Shown here piece after piece: positions 51,241 through 53,236 of a stretch of 53,236 nucleotides of DNA; the first letter of the stretch is position 1, and each line of letters starts with the position of its first letter. Origin of the DNA: an alpha proteobacterium BAL199 (GTDB lineage: Bacteria; Pseudomonadota; Alphaproteobacteria; Thalassobaculales; Thalassobaculaceae); contig ABHC01000028.1 of assembly GCA_000171835.1 (NCBI GenBank), positions 1 through 53,236 of the forward strand. Direction: 5' to 3'. The notes beneath the pieces are model-generated. The model saw only the letters and a program-made list of their open reading frames with translations, had not been told where the DNA came from and did not search any database. A program made the position numbers and the translations under genes.

Positions 51241-51949
51241 GGCGGCTGACTACTGTGAATTTGGCGAGAAGACCGTGGTATTTCTCATCGACCGAACCAC
51301 GGCTTACGATCAGATCGATCGGGAGCAACTCCTGGGCGGCATAGATCCCATGTTTAAGCAGTTGGGGGCTGGGGAGCGACTGGTCGTACAAACGGTGGCA
51401 GGAGATCACACTAGGTCGGACAGGCTGTTCGATGCTTGCGTAGCTGGCTGTCCTGAAACCAACGTTGCCGATTGGTTCCTTTCCAGTTGCTCTTCAGTCG
51501 TCGCGAAGCAGGAACAAATTACCCAGAAGCGCCAGCTCGCTCAGGTTTTTAAAAGCGTACTAGATCACCCCGAATCACATAAGCATTCTGATATTGCGGC
51601 TACGATCTCTAGCGTAGTAAATTCTTACCAGGCAGCAGCAGATCGTGGTGCTTCAAAGCCGGTGCGTTTGGTCGTCCTGTTCAGTGATCTTCTTGAGAAC
51701 AGTGAAATAATGTCTTGGCGTCGGCTTCAATCGACCTCGGCCGAAGCGTTCGTTGGCAGTATGAAAGCGGCGGACGCCATGCCGCGACTCGCCGACGCGC
51801 GAGTGGTGGCATTCGGCTTCGGACGCTCCCACGACCCCGGTCGGCCGGCTCTCCAGCCGATTTTGGCAGAACGGATCAAGGACGCTTGGCGGCTCTACTT
51901 TTCGCAGGCTGGCGCGGAAGTGGTGAGCATCGGCCCCCGGTTCGACTGA
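51158..51949 (+). CDS. exported von Willebrand factor A-like protein, 263 aa
   Basis: ATG at 51158; a TTG at 51140 is in frame but weaker. A Sec signal peptide is clear (KKLPIRLLTALVMLSTCAWP, cleavage probably VRA-AD). The mature protein has a vWA-like fold: the first strand with a degenerate MIDAS loop in KTVVFLIDRTTAYDQID, then GERLVVQTVAGDHTRSDRL, and VRLVVLFSDLLENSEIMSW with the later Asp. Four Cys (CVAGCPET, SSCSSV, DYCEF) may form disulfides in the periplasm. It ends 9 bp before the ISL3 end, and its stop is intact. It is translationally coupled to the membrane protein. Confidence 0.78.
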   Translation: MLGLKKLPIRLLTALVMLSTCAWPADVRAADYCEFGEKTVVFLIDRTTAYDQIDREQLLGGIDPMFKQLGAGERLVVQTVAGDHTRSDRLFDACVAGCPETNVADWFLSSCSSVVAKQEQITQKRQLAQVFKSVLDHPESHKHSDIAATISSVVNSYQAAADRGASKPVRLVVLFSDLLENSEIMSWRRLQSTSAEAFVGSMKAADAMPRLADARVVAFGFGRSHDPGRPALQPILAERIKDAWRLYFSQAGAEVVSIGPRFD

Positions 51950-51957
51950 GGCTGGCA

Positions 51958-53230
51958 GGCTCTTTTGAATTTCGAGTGGGCTATGCGGCCTGCGGGTTGA
52001 TCCGGGTGAAGTCGAGTTTTCCGGCGATGAGGAAGAGTACGGTGCGCATGGTGGCGAACCGGGTGTAGCCGCGGGCCTTGCGTTTGGCGGCCTGAAACAG
52101 GCCATTGAGCGCCTCGATGAAGCCGTTGGTCTGGCGGGTCTGGGTCCAGGCGACGATGCCGTCGAAGTGCCTACGGATCATCCTGGCGACGTCTTTCATC
52201 GGCTCGACCTTGGAACGCAGGACGTTGGTGCACCACTGCTTGAGCATGGCGGAGACGACGTTGATCTGCTTGCGCTCGAGGATGTCGCGCAGATGCTCGC
52301 GGTAGAGCCAGGCGCGCGGCGTGCGTTTGGTGGCGACCTGAGCGATCAACGCGTCAAGGTCGGCGCGGCCCTCGTCGGATAGGCTGTCGCGGTCTTTGAG
52401 CAGCTTCCAGCGCAGCCCCTTGAGGCTCGGATCGGTTCGCTGCTCGATGCGCCTGGTCTGATCGACGGCGGCGGACGCATGGGCGACGACGTGGAATTTG
52501 TCGAAGGTGATGCGCGCGTTGGGCAACTGCCTGGCCACGCCCTTGATGAAGGCCGGCGACATGTCGATGCTCACCGAGCGGACCTGCTCGGGCATGGCTT
52601 TGTGCTCGGCCAGGTATTCGGCGAAGTGGGTGATGGTTTTGGCGTCCTTGCCTTCGGTGACGAACACCACCTTGCGCTCATCCATATCGGCGGCGATGGT
52701 CAGGTAGTTGTGGCCGCGCCGGCAGGAGGTCTCGTCGATCGCCACCGCCGTCACCGTCGACAGATCGGCCTCGGCCAGGGCGAGATCGACATAGCGCGAA
52801 CAGATCGCATGGACGCGATGCCAGGACAGGCCGACCAGCTTGGCCACGGCGGCAAAGGTCATCTGCCGGGCCATGGCCAGCACCAGCGCCTCGAACAGCA
52901 GGGTGAAGCCGGCGAGCTTGCCGAACCACTCGGGCTCGACCTGCACGACCCGCCCGTCGGGCAGCTTCACGCGAGGCGTTCTGACCTCCAGGAAGCATTC
53001 GTGCTGGAAGAAGTTCAGATGCCGCAGGCGCTTGATCTGGGTGTCGTGGACCGGATGCACGCCTGCCACGCCGGCCGCCGGAAACCGTGTCCCGGCGACG
53101 AAATCGACACCGATCGTCAGGGTCTTCTCGGCCGCGTCGAAGTCGACGCCGTTGACGTACCACGGCTCGGCAATGCCCAAGGCCACCTCGAAGAGTTGGT
53201 TCTGCATGCCCCGCACTCGCCTCCAGAGCC
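51958..53230 (-). mobile_element. ISL3-family insertion sequence (right copy)
   Basis: The left edge GGCTCTTTTGAATTTCGAGT at 51958 matches the inverse of the left copy's right edge (ends at 810). The other edge is probably at 53230, where the minus strand reads GGCTCTGGAGGCGAGTG; the two ends share GGCTCT and GAGTG. That would make it about 1273 bp, short for the family, so the second edge may lie beyond the window. Confidence 0.8.
51981..53207 (-). CDS. ISL3-family transposase (apparently full length)
   Basis: A 408-aa transposase from ATG at 53207 (MQNQLFEVALGIAEPWYVNG); a GTG nine codons upstream is in frame. The ISL3 N-terminal region has HDTQIKRLRHLNFFQHECFL in place of the usual zinc-finger linker. 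It is followed by WHRVHAICSRYVDLALAEAD and the DDE domain described for the left copy (AVAIDETSCRRGHNYLT, SIDMSPAFIKGV, TNGFIEALNGLFQ). Nothing in it is broken. Confidence 0.93.
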   Translation of the reverse strand: MQNQLFEVALGIAEPWYVNGVDFDAAEKTLTIGVDFVAGTRFPAAGVAGVHPVHDTQIKRLRHLNFFQHECFLEVRTPRVKLPDGRVVQVEPEWFGKLAGFTLLFEALVLAMARQMTFAAVAKLVGLSWHRVHAICSRYVDLALAEADLSTVTAVAIDETSCRRGHNYLTIAADMDERKVVFVTEGKDAKTITHFAEYLAEHKAMPEQVRSVSIDMSPAFIKGVARQLPNARITFDKFHVVAHASAAVDQTRRIEQRTDPSLKGLRWKLLKDRDSLSDEGRADLDALIAQVATKRTPRAWLYREHLRDILERKQINVVSAMLKQWCTNVLRSKVEPMKDVARMIRRHFDGIVAWTQTRQTNGFIEALNGLFQAAKRKARGYTRFATMRTVLFLIAGKLDFTRINPQAA

Positions 53231-53236
53231 CCACCT

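Overview
The window is high-GC DNA from an alphaproteobacterium, probably Rhodospirillales-like. Evidence for this is the codon use, the GTTC-N7-GTTC LexA box, the DUF2924/serine-recombinase and DUF3489/DUF6362/DUF6511/DUF7220 families, and the style of the capsid genes. No rRNA, tRNA or CRISPR array was seen. The segment is an accessory region. It is bounded by two nearly identical ISL3-family copies in inverted orientation (1-810, cut by the window edge, and 51958-53230), and it carries IS21, IS1380 and IS3 elements or remnants and many broken genes.

Left third (0.8-19.6 kb): a 5'-truncated unknown gene; a RelE-fold/UvrD-type helicase gene broken by one in-frame stop; a hypothetical gene; a 5'-truncated FAD-linked oxidase; a metallo-beta-lactamase-fold hydrolase; an IS21 remnant (istA tail plus istB). 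Then comes a surface-glycan-like block: two paralogous B12-binding radical SAM proteins, a GT-B-like glycosyltransferase, a GT61/DUF563 protein with an N-terminal repeat region, an FkbM methyltransferase and a UDP-glucuronate decarboxylase-like enzyme. An IS1380 element sits between the two radical SAM genes. The block ends in a patchwork of fragments of gmhA, paaC and the toxin gene yhaV.

Middle and right (20.0-48.4 kb): a defective, rearranged prophage-like element. Its late genes (baseplate V, tail proteins, head-tail joining, major capsid E with an in-frame stop, a chimeric decoration protein D, terminase large subunit cut by an IS3 element, terminase small subunit) lie on the minus strand. 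Portal, protease and most tail genes are missing, and two non-phage genes (a hypothetical protein and a secreted YbjN-domain protein) lie where they would be. To the right is a long minus-strand early operon of overlapping genes: ParB-methyltransferase, gpZ-like tail protein, DUF6362, endonuclease VII, RuvC-like resolvase, a large toprim primase, a RecD-like helicase, a PD-(D/E)XK nuclease, a DUF669-like protein, an AAA_24 ATPase, a sigma-like protein and, at its head, two uncharacterised proteins (315 and 415 aa) downstream of a LexA box. A divergent plus-strand operon (67-aa protein, DUF2924, serine recombinase, HTH protein) is the integration module.

Right end (48.4-52 kb): a tyrosine integrase start cut by an IS21 end, an IS1380 transposase tail, and then an intact overlapping two-gene locus. 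That locus encodes a four-TM coiled-coil membrane protein and an exported vWA-like protein, and it is the best candidate here for an undescribed system. Several structured DNA features are notable: ten GTGAGGGT repeats in both orientations inside the primase gene, a GTGGANTCC array upstream of the methyltransferase, and a 49-bp direct repeat bracketing the gpZ-like cassette.
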